From: JBQTII01 sp052388275
GTDB taxonomy: Bacteria > Actinomycetota > Actinomycetes > Sporichthyales > Sporichthyaceae
Length of the DNA stretch: 10,686 nt
Assembly (NCBI GenBank): GCA_052388275.1
Contig: JBQTII010000125.1
Span: forward strand, 1-10,686
Direction of reading: 5' to 3'
This document shows, piece after piece, positions 1 through 6,197 of the stretch. Numbering within the stretch: position 1 is the first letter of the stretch; each line of letters begins with the position of its first letter. The position numbers and the translations under genes are program-made. The notes beneath the pieces were generated by a model. The model saw nothing but the letters and a program-made list of their open reading frames with translations. It ran no database searches and was not told the DNA's origin.

Positions 1-168
1 GGCGAGGGAACTCTGGGCCGATCGGAGGATCGCACATTGGTCCCAACGGATCGACTTCGGCGCCCGTTCGGTAAACCTGCAGGTGGCGTGGGATTTGTTC
101 GCGCTGCGTTAGCCCCGGGATCTCGCAAAGGCCGCGTGCAGTCCGCGGCGCCGGGGTACACACAAAGA

Positions 169-1416
169 GTGCAGAATGCGCCCGCCCTGACGGACCGCCG
201 CGGCGCGCCGCTGCGCCGGCTGGCCGCGCTCACCTGGGGGCACGCGGCGGGCGACGTCATGGTCGCCGTCGCCCTGGCCAACACCCTGTTCTTCGCGGTG
301 CCGCTCGATGACGCCCGGGGGCGCATCATGCTCTACCTCGCGCTGAGCATGGCGCCCGTGGCCCTGCTCACCCCGGTTCTGGAGCGCGCGCTGGTGCACC
401 TGGCCACCCATCTGCGGGCGACGCTGGTACTGACGACGGCGCTGCGGGGCGCCCTCGCGTTCGGATTGCTGCTCCAAAGCGGCATCGCTCTGCTCTACCC
501 CATGGCGCTGGCGCTCATGGTCATCTCGCGCGTACACGGCATCGCACGGGTGGCGGTCATCCCGGAGGTGTGCCCACCCGGGCGTGATCTGGTCTGGGCC
601 AACACCGTCATCTCGGCCACCGCCGGGGCCGGGGCGGCGTTCGGGGCTGCACTTGGTGCGGGGGCGGTCGCCCTCGCGGGCAGCAACGGCGGGTTGGCCC
701 TGGCCGCGCTGACCTACGCTCTTGCTTCGCTGGTGGCCGCGACCACCCCGTTGCGGTGCGACCGGGCCGCGCCCGGCGCGCCGGGCGCCCCAACCTCGGG
801 CGGCCTGTTCGGTCCCCGGGCCATCGATGTCCTGGACCCGCGAGTGGTCGCGGCCGGCATCGCGATGGCCGTCATCCGCTTTGCGACCGGCTTCCTGACG
901 TTCCTGCTGGCGTTTGCCACCCGCGAGCATCCGAGCCTGTTCACCGCCGTCGTCGTCGCGGCCGCGCTCGGCGGCGGGTTGGGGACCTTCGGTGCGTGCC
1001 TGGCCCGCCGGGTCATGCCCGGCTGGCTGCTTCCGCCGTTGTTCTGCCTGGGGCTTGGTCTGGTAGCCGGGGCGGCCACGCCCGACGTCACCTCGGCCTG
1101 GGCTGTCGTGGTGGCCGGGGCCGCCGGTTTCGCCTGGGCGGCCGGCAAGGTCGCGTTCGACTCCGAGATCCAGCCGGTGCATTGCCTGCGCACCCGCCGG
1201 GGCCTGCTCACCCGCTACAGCGCGGGTTTCCAGCTGTGCTGGGTGCTCGGGGCGGCCGCGAGCCTGCCCCCGATTGAGCACGGCTACGCGCTGGCAGGCC
1301 TCGCGGCCGGCTGCCTGGTCGGGGCGATCGGCGCCGTGGTCCAAGCGCTGGGGGCGCCGGTCTCGGTGCGTGTCCCGGCGCCGAGCACCCCCACCGGCCC
1401 CGACGCTGCGCCCTAA
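169..1416 (+). CDS. MFS-type multi-helix membrane transporter
   Basis: Encodes about 415 residues, nearly all in hydrophobic Ala/Gly/Leu/Val-rich helices. I count roughly ten to twelve membrane segments, for example around residues 29-45, 53-73, 85-130, 140-185, 228-250, 258-280 and 290-305, with a short polar loop near residues 195-220 (GAPGAPTSGG) that may be the central cytoplasmic loop. Length and layout fit a major facilitator superfamily protein. No substrate-specific motif is visible, so cargo and direction are unknown. The start is uncertain. The frame is open back to TTG at 37, but the upstream part reads as non-coding. GTG at 169 lies just before the first compact N-terminal segment and follows TACACA (157-162), so a leaderless start is possible. 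GTG at 136 has a better AAAGG (127-131) before it. It converges with the glycosidase gene, stops overlapping. Confidence 0.75.
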   Translation: MQNAPALTDRRGAPLRRLAALTWGHAAGDVMVAVALANTLFFAVPLDDARGRIMLYLALSMAPVALLTPVLERALVHLATHLRATLVLTTALRGALAFGLLLQSGIALLYPMALALMVISRVHGIARVAVIPEVCPPGRDLVWANTVISATAGAGAAFGAALGAGAVALAGSNGGLALAALTYALASLVAATTPLRCDRAAPGAPGAPTSGGLFGPRAIDVLDPRVVAAGIAMAVIRFATGFLTFLLAFATREHPSLFTAVVVAAALGGGLGTFGACLARRVMPGWLLPPLFCLGLGLVAGAATPDVTSAWAVVVAGAAGFAWAAGKVAFDSEIQPVHCLRTRRGLLTRYSAGFQLCWVLGAAASLPPIEHGYALAGLAAGCLVGAIGAVVQALGAPVSVRVPAPSTPTGPDAAP

Positions 1417-2651
1417 GGAACGTAGATCAGCGCGTCGCCGACCCGTCGCTCGCGACCGTCGCTGGGCCGATTCACCAGCGCCCCGAGCACCCACATCGTG
1501 GTGGAGCCACCGCCGTCGAGGTTGATCGCATCGCGCAATCCGAGCGCCCTGGCCAGCTTGGCCGTCTCGTTCAACGTGGTCCCGACGCTCGTGCTCTGCC
1601 GGCCGTCGACGGTCACCAGCATGATGCGGCCATCGGTGGTGACCCCGGCGAAGGTGCGCGGGTGGCGCGCGAACATCGAGCCGTTCCCGGACGGGACGAC
1701 GTTCAGCCCGCGCGAGAGCAGCGCAAAGCGCCCGCTCACTGCGTAGACCGTCGGGGTGAGGATCAGGGTCCGGCCGCGATCGTCGCTGACCGCGTCGGTT
1801 CGGGTCAGGCACCCGCCTGTGGTGAGCGCGAGCAGTTCGACGCTTGAGCGTCCAGTGGCCTGAAGCGAACTCTGGCCAGGGAGCAGCGCGGTGCCGCGTA
1901 CGGCTGCAGAGCGCACCACGCAGCCCGCGGAGTCGAGCACGACCTCCACGCCGCGCCCGTTCGGGGTGCGCGGCCCGAAGTCGGGGCTGAACGCGACCAG
2001 GTCACCGGAGCGACGGCAACGCCGCTGGTCAGCCATGGCAAGGCAGTCCGGTGGGATGACCGGCGGATGGTTGAGGATCTCCAGCGCCAGCGCGGCGCCG
2101 GTCACCCGATTCGTCAGCTCTGCGCGCCACTGCAAGGCGCCCAGGAGCACCTTCTTGCTGACGGAGTCGAAGACGAAGGCACCCTCGCCGCGGATCGAGG
2201 TGGGTTCGCTCAGGACTCGTCCGCCGAACAGGCTGAGCCCGACTGGCATTCCGGGATAGGACGGGCTCCTGCCGAACGCGAAGAATGAGGCGTTCACACC
2301 GGCCACCGCCCCGGCGGCGCGGGTCAGCTCACTGGTCGTCTCCGTCTGCGCGAGGCTCGGGCCGAAGGTGGACCGCAATGTTCCGGTAGCCAGTCGGGGA
2401 TCGATCGTGAGCACGTGGATGTTCCAGCGGTTGCCCCTTGACGTCGCGCTGCCGCGGGTGATGGCGGTCAACGTGACCCCGGGCGCCACCGTGGTGGTGG
2501 AGATCGATTCGGGTAGGCCGCGTGGACCGAGCGGAATCCGATCGGTATCGCTGATCGCCGCGCCGGAGCCGGCGAGGATCAGACCCGCCGCCATCAGGGC
2601 CACGCCCGCGAGTCGTCGGACTCGGCCAAGGCGCAATGCCGGGACGCGCAT
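1413..2651 (-). CDS. Secreted phosphodiester glycosidase (NAGPA-domain) protein
   Basis: Encodes 412 residues. The N-terminus is a signal peptide: Arg-rich residues 1-13, hydrophobic core about 14-29 (LAGVALMAAGLILAGSG), small residues before a likely cleavage site near 31-34. It is therefore exported. The C-terminal half carries the hallmarks of the phosphodiester glycosidase family (named for human N-acetylglucosamine-1-phosphodiester alpha-N-acetylglucosaminidase): AGVNASFFA at 117-125, RHPRTFAGVTTDGR at 329-342, VTVDGRQ at 347-352 and NLDGGGSTTMW at 377-387. The family cleaves sugar phosphodiesters or related exopolymer linkages; the bacterial substrate here is unknown. Four Cys (203, 212, 244, 281) could form extracytoplasmic disulphides. 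It follows tetR on the same strand after 67 bases and might be co-transcribed with it. No clear ribosome-binding site precedes ATG 2651, but the signal peptide supports that start. Confidence 0.88.
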   Translation of the reverse strand: MRVPALRLGRVRRLAGVALMAAGLILAGSGAAISDTDRIPLGPRGLPESISTTTVAPGVTLTAITRGSATSRGNRWNIHVLTIDPRLATGTLRSTFGPSLAQTETTSELTRAAGAVAGVNASFFAFGRSPSYPGMPVGLSLFGGRVLSEPTSIRGEGAFVFDSVSKKVLLGALQWRAELTNRVTGAALALEILNHPPVIPPDCLAMADQRRCRRSGDLVAFSPDFGPRTPNGRGVEVVLDSAGCVVRSAAVRGTALLPGQSSLQATGRSSVELLALTTGGCLTRTDAVSDDRGRTLILTPTVYAVSGRFALLSRGLNVVPSGNGSMFARHPRTFAGVTTDGRIMLVTVDGRQSTSVGTTLNETAKLARALGLRDAINLDGGGSTTMWVLGALVNRPSDGRERRVGDALIYVP

Positions 2652-2718
2652 GGGCGCAGGCTGGCGCTGTCGTCGGGCGGGCGCGCGATCGGCAGGTGTG
2701 CGGCGAACGAACCTGCGG

Positions 2719-3330
2719 TTACGGGTCTTGGTGTACGGGGATCTCGAGTGCCGCGGTCAGCGCGACGGCGATCTGGCGGCCGAGCTCGGCGGGTGTCGCG
2801 GGCCCGCTCGGGCGGTACCACTTGTAACACCAGTTCGCCGAACCAAGGGCAGCGTTGACGTAGACCTTGGGGACCACCCCGGCCAGGCGTCCGGGGTGCG
2901 CGCGCAGGTGGTCGGTGACCAGCGCGGTGAACAGGTCCTCCAGGGCGCGCCGGCGCTCCAGGAGGGCTTCGAGCAGTTCGGCCGGGAGTTCGTGCTCTTC
3001 CTCGAAGCAGACCTTGAGCAGTTCGGCGTTCTCGCAGGTGTAGGCGACGCGGGCGGCGATCAGGTCGCGAATCGCCGCCAGGGGGGTCGCCGCGTCGGCG
3101 ATGGTGGCCCGGGCGCCGTCCAGGCTCTCGTCGAGCACGTCGGAGTAGAGGCGGGTCAGCAGCTCTTCCTTGCTGCGGAAGTAGTGGTAAAGCGTCGGCT
3201 TGGACAGGCCGACGGCGGCCGCGATCTCGTTCATCGACGTCGCCCGGAAGCCGCGGCGGCTGAAGATCTCCGCCGAGATCGACAACACCCGGGCGCGCTG
3301 GGCGTCGGCGCGGGTCAGGGTCTCGGTCAT
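2719..3330 (-). CDS. TetR/AcrR-family transcriptional regulator, divergent to the catabolic operon
   Basis: Encodes 203 residues, typical TetR length. The N-terminal helix-turn-helix covers about residues 13-55, with the signature MNEIAAAVGLSKPTLYHYF (33-51) followed by RSKEELL. The C-terminal ligand domain ends with ANWCYKWYRPSGP (165-177), resembling the WYRPGGP segment of acyl-CoA-responsive mycobacterial regulators such as KstR2. ATG 3330 is preceded by GGGAG (3336-3340 on the minus strand) with 5-base spacing. It is transcribed away from the acyl-CoA dehydrogenase operon, and the shared promoter gap contains a palindrome that overlaps both promoters. Repression of the operon and of itself, relieved by an acyl-CoA intermediate, is the natural inference. 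By position it corresponds to M. tuberculosis Rv2506 (BkaR), which controls a branched-chain keto-acid operon; orthology is not proven. Confidence 0.93.
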   Translation of the reverse strand: MTETLTRADAQRARVLSISAEIFSRRGFRATSMNEIAAAVGLSKPTLYHYFRSKEELLTRLYSDVLDESLDGARATIADAATPLAAIRDLIAARVAYTCENAELLKVCFEEEHELPAELLEALLERRRALEDLFTALVTDHLRAHPGRLAGVVPKVYVNAALGSANWCYKWYRPSGPATPAELGRQIAVALTAALEIPVHQDP

Positions 3331-3371
3331 CACCGCTCCCGTCTGTGAGGCCCGTCTCGGTGCCGAAGCCC

Positions 3372-3402
3372 TTGACGGGCCGGTACCTCCGGAGCCTACA
3401 CT
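3372..3402 (+). promoter_or_regulatory. Putative promoter of the acyl-CoA catabolic operon
   Basis: TTGACG at 3372-3377 resembles a -35 box and TACACT at 3397-3402 a -10 box. The 19-base spacer is slightly long. The predicted start near 3409 falls inside the palindromic operator, so a bound repressor would block initiation. This would give a leader of about 30 bases before ATG 3440, containing the GGAG ribosome-binding site. Confidence 0.5.
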
Positions 3403-3421
3403 CGACCGTCCGGTCGGTCGA
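3393..3421 (-). promoter_or_regulatory. Putative tetR promoter
   Basis: On the minus strand, TCGACC (3416-3421) and TAGGCT (3393-3398) are 17 bases apart and resemble actinobacterial -35 and -10 boxes. The -35 lies inside the palindrome, implying autoregulation. The leader would be about 55 bases to the tetR ATG. The assignment rests on hexamer resemblance only. Confidence 0.45.
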
Positions 3422-3422
3422 G
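3401..3422. promoter_or_regulatory. Probable TetR operator palindrome
   Basis: A 22-base inverted repeat with half-sites CTCGACCGTCC and GGTCGGTCGAG. Ten of the eleven base pairs are complementary; only the T/T pair at positions 9 and 14 of the element breaks symmetry. It lies in the 109-base gap between the divergent tetR and acyl-CoA dehydrogenase genes. It overlaps the putative -10 of the operon (TACACT, 3397-3402) and fully covers the putative -35 of tetR (3416-3421), the geometry expected for a self-regulating TetR repressor. Assignment to the adjacent regulator is inferred from position. Confidence 0.82.
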
Positions 3423-3439
3423 TAATCGTGGAGAACCAG

Positions 3440-4603
3440 ATGACGTTCGAGCTCAGCGAAGAACACCTCGCCTTCCAGGGGAGTTGCCGCGCCTTCACCG
3501 ACCGGGAGATCCGCCCGCTGGTCGCCCAGGCGGAGTCCAGCGGCACGTTCCCGCTAGCGCTGATGAGCAAGTTCGGCGCCGCTGGGATGCTCGGCATGCT
3601 CACCCCGGACGCCTACGGTGGTTCGCAGGCCGACGCGGTGGCGATCGCGCTGTTCTCCGAGGAGATCGCCCGGGCCAGCGGCGGCATCGCCGTCACCCCG
3701 CTGGTGAGCTCCTACATGGCCGGACCGCACATCGTGCGCCACGGCACCGACGAGCAGAAGCAGCGCTGGCTGCCGGGCCTGGCCGACGGCAGCGCGATCG
3801 CCGCGATCGCCGTCACCGAGCCCGGCGCCGGCTCGGACGTCTCCGCGATGATCTCCACCGCCAAGCCGGCCACCGGTCCGGACGGGGGCGACGGCTTCGT
3901 CATCAACGGCCGCAAGATGTTCATCACCAACGCCGGCATCGCCGACGTCCTGATCGTCGGCGCGCGCACCTCGGAGTCCAAGCACCACGGCATCACGCTG
4001 TTCCTGGTCCCCAAGGGCACCCCGGGGCTCTCGTTCTCCAACCCGCTCGCCAAGCTCGGCTGGCACTCCAGCGACACCCGCGAGGTCATCCTCGACGACG
4101 TGCACGTGCCCGCCGGCGCGGTCCTGGGCCGCGAGGGCCGGGGCTTCCAGACGATCATGGAAGGCTTCCAGCTCGAGCGCATCACGCTCGCCGGGATGGG
4201 CGTCGGTCACGCGGCGGAATGCCTGGAGATCGCCCGCACCTGGGTGAGTGAGCGCGAGGCCTTCGGCGGCCCGCTGACGAACCTTCAGGTGATCCGGCAC
4301 AAGCTGGCAACGATGGAGATCAAGCTGGACACCGCGCGCCTGCTCACCTACCAGGCGGCGGCCCGCCTGGACGCCGACCATCCGGACGCGCACAAGACCA
4401 TCGCGCAGGCGAAGTACTTCGCCGCGATCACGGCGTGCGAGATCGTCGATGAGGCCCTGCAGCTCTTCGGTGGCGCCGGTTACCTGGAGGAGACCGCGGT
4501 GGCGCGGCACTACCGTGACGTGCGCATCCTGCGCATCGGTGGCGGGACGGATGAGATCCAGCTGGAGATCCTCACCAAGGCGCTCGCCCCCAAATCGTCG
4601 TGA
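3440..4603 (+). CDS. Acyl-CoA dehydrogenase, isovaleryl/long-chain type active site
   Basis: Encodes 387 residues, the full family length. This FAD flavoenzyme forms the 2,3-double bond of an acyl-CoA and passes electrons to ETF. TEPGAGSD (126-133) and FITNAG (161-166) are the flavin/substrate signatures; REAFGGPL and LFGGAGYLEE lie in the C-terminal helical domain. The usual catalytic Glu before the GT near the C-terminus (EGT in medium-chain enzymes) is Gly368 here (IGGGTDE). Instead Glu246 in LERI sits where isovaleryl-CoA and long-chain acyl-CoA dehydrogenases place their base. A branched substrate such as isovaleryl-CoA is plausible; M. tuberculosis FadE19 holds the same neighbourhood. 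ATG 3440 has GGAG (3430-3433) six bases upstream. A longer frame runs back into the operator and tetR and is rejected. Its stop overlaps the next start. Confidence 0.95.
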   Translation: MTFELSEEHLAFQGSCRAFTDREIRPLVAQAESSGTFPLALMSKFGAAGMLGMLTPDAYGGSQADAVAIALFSEEIARASGGIAVTPLVSSYMAGPHIVRHGTDEQKQRWLPGLADGSAIAAIAVTEPGAGSDVSAMISTAKPATGPDGGDGFVINGRKMFITNAGIADVLIVGARTSESKHHGITLFLVPKGTPGLSFSNPLAKLGWHSSDTREVILDDVHVPAGAVLGREGRGFQTIMEGFQLERITLAGMGVGHAAECLEIARTWVSEREAFGGPLTNLQVIRHKLATMEIKLDTARLLTYQAAARLDADHPDAHKTIAQAKYFAAITACEIVDEALQLFGGAGYLEETAVARHYRDVRILRIGGGTDEIQLEILTKALAPKSS

Positions 4604-6141
4604 CAGCCGTTGCGGAGCCTGCTGCGGCTATCGATCCCCTCAGCCCGCAAGGGGTGCTCGCCGCCGCGGAGATCGCCCGGGCCGGGATCGATCCGTCGAG
4701 GTGGCCGACCAAGCTAGCGGTTCGTGACCGGCTCGCGATCTTGTTCGACCCGGGCACCTTCGTCGAGGACGGGCTGCTGGCCACGGCAATCGATGCGGCC
4801 TTCCCCGCCGACGGGGTGGTGACCGGCGTCGGGCGGGTCAACGGGCGCCCGGTCGCAGTCCTGGCCAGCGACTTCACCGTCAAGGCCGGGTCCTGGGGCG
4901 CGCTCACGTGCGAGAAGCAGATCCGTCTGCTCGAGCGAGCCGACCGCGACCTGCTCCCGGTGGTCTACCTCGTGGACTCCGCGGGTGGACGCCTGACCGA
5001 CCAAATGGGATTCTTCCCCGGCCGCCGCGGCGCCAGCGCGATCTTCCACAAGCAGATCGCGCTCTCGGGCCGGGTCCCGCAGATCTGCGCCCTACACGGG
5101 CCCTCGGCTGCCGGCGGGGCCTATATGCCCGCGTTCTGCGACTGGGTCGGCATGGTCGAGGGCAACGCCTCGATGTACCTGGCCAGCCCCCGCGTCGCGG
5201 AGAAGGTCACCGGCGAGCTCACCACGCTGGAGGAGATGGGCGGGGCGATGATGCATGCCTCGGTCTCTGGCTGTGGCGATGAGGTGTTCGGCAGCGACGC
5301 CGAGGCGATCGCCGCGGCCCGCCACCTGCTCTCCTACCTGCCGGACGATTTCCGCGCTGCCCCCCCACGCTCCGAACCTGCCGAACCCGAGTTGGCGACC
5401 TTCACGATCCCGGCAGATCACAACGCCGGCTACGACGTGCGCGACGTCATCGAAGCCGTGGTTGACGCTGCGTCATTTTTTGAGATCAAGGCGCGCTGGG
5501 CGCAGGAGATGGTCGTCGGCTTCGCTCGCCTCGATGGCCGAGTCATCGGGTTGGTCGCGAACCAGCCCAGCGTGCGCAGCGGCGCGATCTTCGTCGACTC
5601 CGCTGACAAAGCGGCGCGCTTCATGTCGATGTGCGACTCCTTCAACATCCCGCTCATCTTCCTGCACGACGTGCCCGGCTTCATGGTGGGGGTTGCAGTC
5701 GAACGGGCCGGGATCATCCGGCACGGCGCGAAGATGGTCGCCGCCATGTCCAGTGCGGAGGTCCCCAAGATCTCCGTCGTGCTGCGCAAGAGCTATGCCG
5801 CCGGCAACTACGCGATGTGCGCGACGGGGTTCGAACCCCGGGCCACCATCGCGCTGCCGACCGCGTCGATCGGGCCGATGGGCGCGGAGGCCTCCGTCAA
5901 TGCGGTGTACGCCAACAAGATCGCCGCTATCACCGACCCGGCCGAGCGGGAGGCCTTTATCGCGGCCCGCGTCATCGAGCAGCAGGCCGACATCAACCTG
6001 CTGCGGATGGGCTCGGACCTTGTCGTCGACACCGTGGTGAAGCCGGAGAACCTGCGCGCCGAGCTGATCGCTCGGCTTCGCGACGCGGATGGCTGGACTC
6101 GCTCGCCCGGCCGCCGTCATCACCTGATCAGCCCTGTCTGA
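4600..6141 (+). CDS. Acyl-CoA carboxylase carboxyltransferase (beta) subunit, AccD1/methylcrotonyl-like
   Basis: Encodes 513 residues with both crotonase-like halves of a biotin-dependent acyl-CoA carboxyltransferase. It would move the carboxyl group from carboxybiotin to an acyl-CoA. The N half carries VDSAGGRLTDQ (125-135) and the oxyanion-hole loop GPSAAGGAYMPA (167-178); the C half carries DVPGFMVG (357-364), IIRHGAKM (372-379) and YAAGNYAMC (399-407). AGNYAMC resembles methylcrotonyl/geranyl-CoA carboxylases. At the position of the specificity-determining Asp of propionyl-CoA carboxylases (GGAYDVM) there is Ala405. DVPGF, however, is propionyl-type. The start GTG 4600 overlaps the upstream stop as GTGA, implying translational coupling; no close ribosome-binding site is present. 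No biotin carboxylase/biotin-carrier subunit lies in the window. Best guess is methylcrotonyl-CoA or a related branched enoyl-CoA. Confidence 0.92.
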   Translation: MTAVAEPAAAIDPLSPQGVLAAAEIARAGIDPSRWPTKLAVRDRLAILFDPGTFVEDGLLATAIDAAFPADGVVTGVGRVNGRPVAVLASDFTVKAGSWGALTCEKQIRLLERADRDLLPVVYLVDSAGGRLTDQMGFFPGRRGASAIFHKQIALSGRVPQICALHGPSAAGGAYMPAFCDWVGMVEGNASMYLASPRVAEKVTGELTTLEEMGGAMMHASVSGCGDEVFGSDAEAIAAARHLLSYLPDDFRAAPPRSEPAEPELATFTIPADHNAGYDVRDVIEAVVDAASFFEIKARWAQEMVVGFARLDGRVIGLVANQPSVRSGAIFVDSADKAARFMSMCDSFNIPLIFLHDVPGFMVGVAVERAGIIRHGAKMVAAMSSAEVPKISVVLRKSYAAGNYAMCATGFEPRATIALPTASIGPMGAEASVNAVYANKIAAITDPAEREAFIAARVIEQQADINLLRMGSDLVVDTVVKPENLRAELIARLRDADGWTRSPGRRHHLISPV

Positions 6142-6146
6142 AGCTC

Positions 6147-6173
6147 CGTCAGATCAAACACGACGTCAGATCA
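6147..6173 (+). repeat. Short direct repeat CGTCAGATCA x2
   Basis: CGTCAGATCA occurs perfectly at 6147-6156 and 6164-6173, 17 bases apart start to start. It lies in the 56-base gap between the carboxyltransferase stop and the ligase ribosome-binding site. Function unknown; it could be an internal regulatory site or a chance duplication. Confidence 0.6.
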
Positions 6174-6197
6174 TCCCGAACACCGGAAGGTACACCG

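Noticed and set aside
1..168. A gene or RNA in the leading 168 bases
   Set aside because: No start, ribosome-binding site, tRNA fold or convincing promoter was found; the open frame from TTG 37 there looks non-coding. It could hold the transporter promoter or the edge of a neighbouring gene.
109..1812. A 567-codon minus-strand frame opposite the transporter gene and the glycosidase 3' end
   Set aside because: Arg/Gly/Asp-rich sequence without recognisable motifs, crossing two well-supported genes in other frames.
2692..2716. GCAGGT...ACCTGC inverted repeat after the tetR stop codon as a terminator
   Set aside because: Only six base pairs with a long loop and no T-run; too weak to support in such GC-rich DNA.
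2368..3348. A 326-codon + strand frame across the glycosidase 5' end and tetR
   Set aside because: It covers two clear minus-strand genes, has no domain, and ends near the promoter region.
3200..3439. Extension of the acyl-CoA dehydrogenase frame upstream of ATG 3440
   Set aside because: It would run through the operator and into tetR; GGAG sits correctly before ATG 3440, and family alignment starts there.
5475..5480. T6 run inside the carboxyltransferase gene as a slippage or frameshift site
   Set aside because: The reading frame is intact across it and encodes a normal Ser-Phe-Phe; no stop or alternative product is evident.
5631..6197. Extension of the ligase frame 189 codons upstream
   Set aside because: It lies inside the carboxyltransferase gene in another frame and reads as Arg-rich nonsense. 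ATG 6198 has a good ribosome-binding site and starts the conserved domain.
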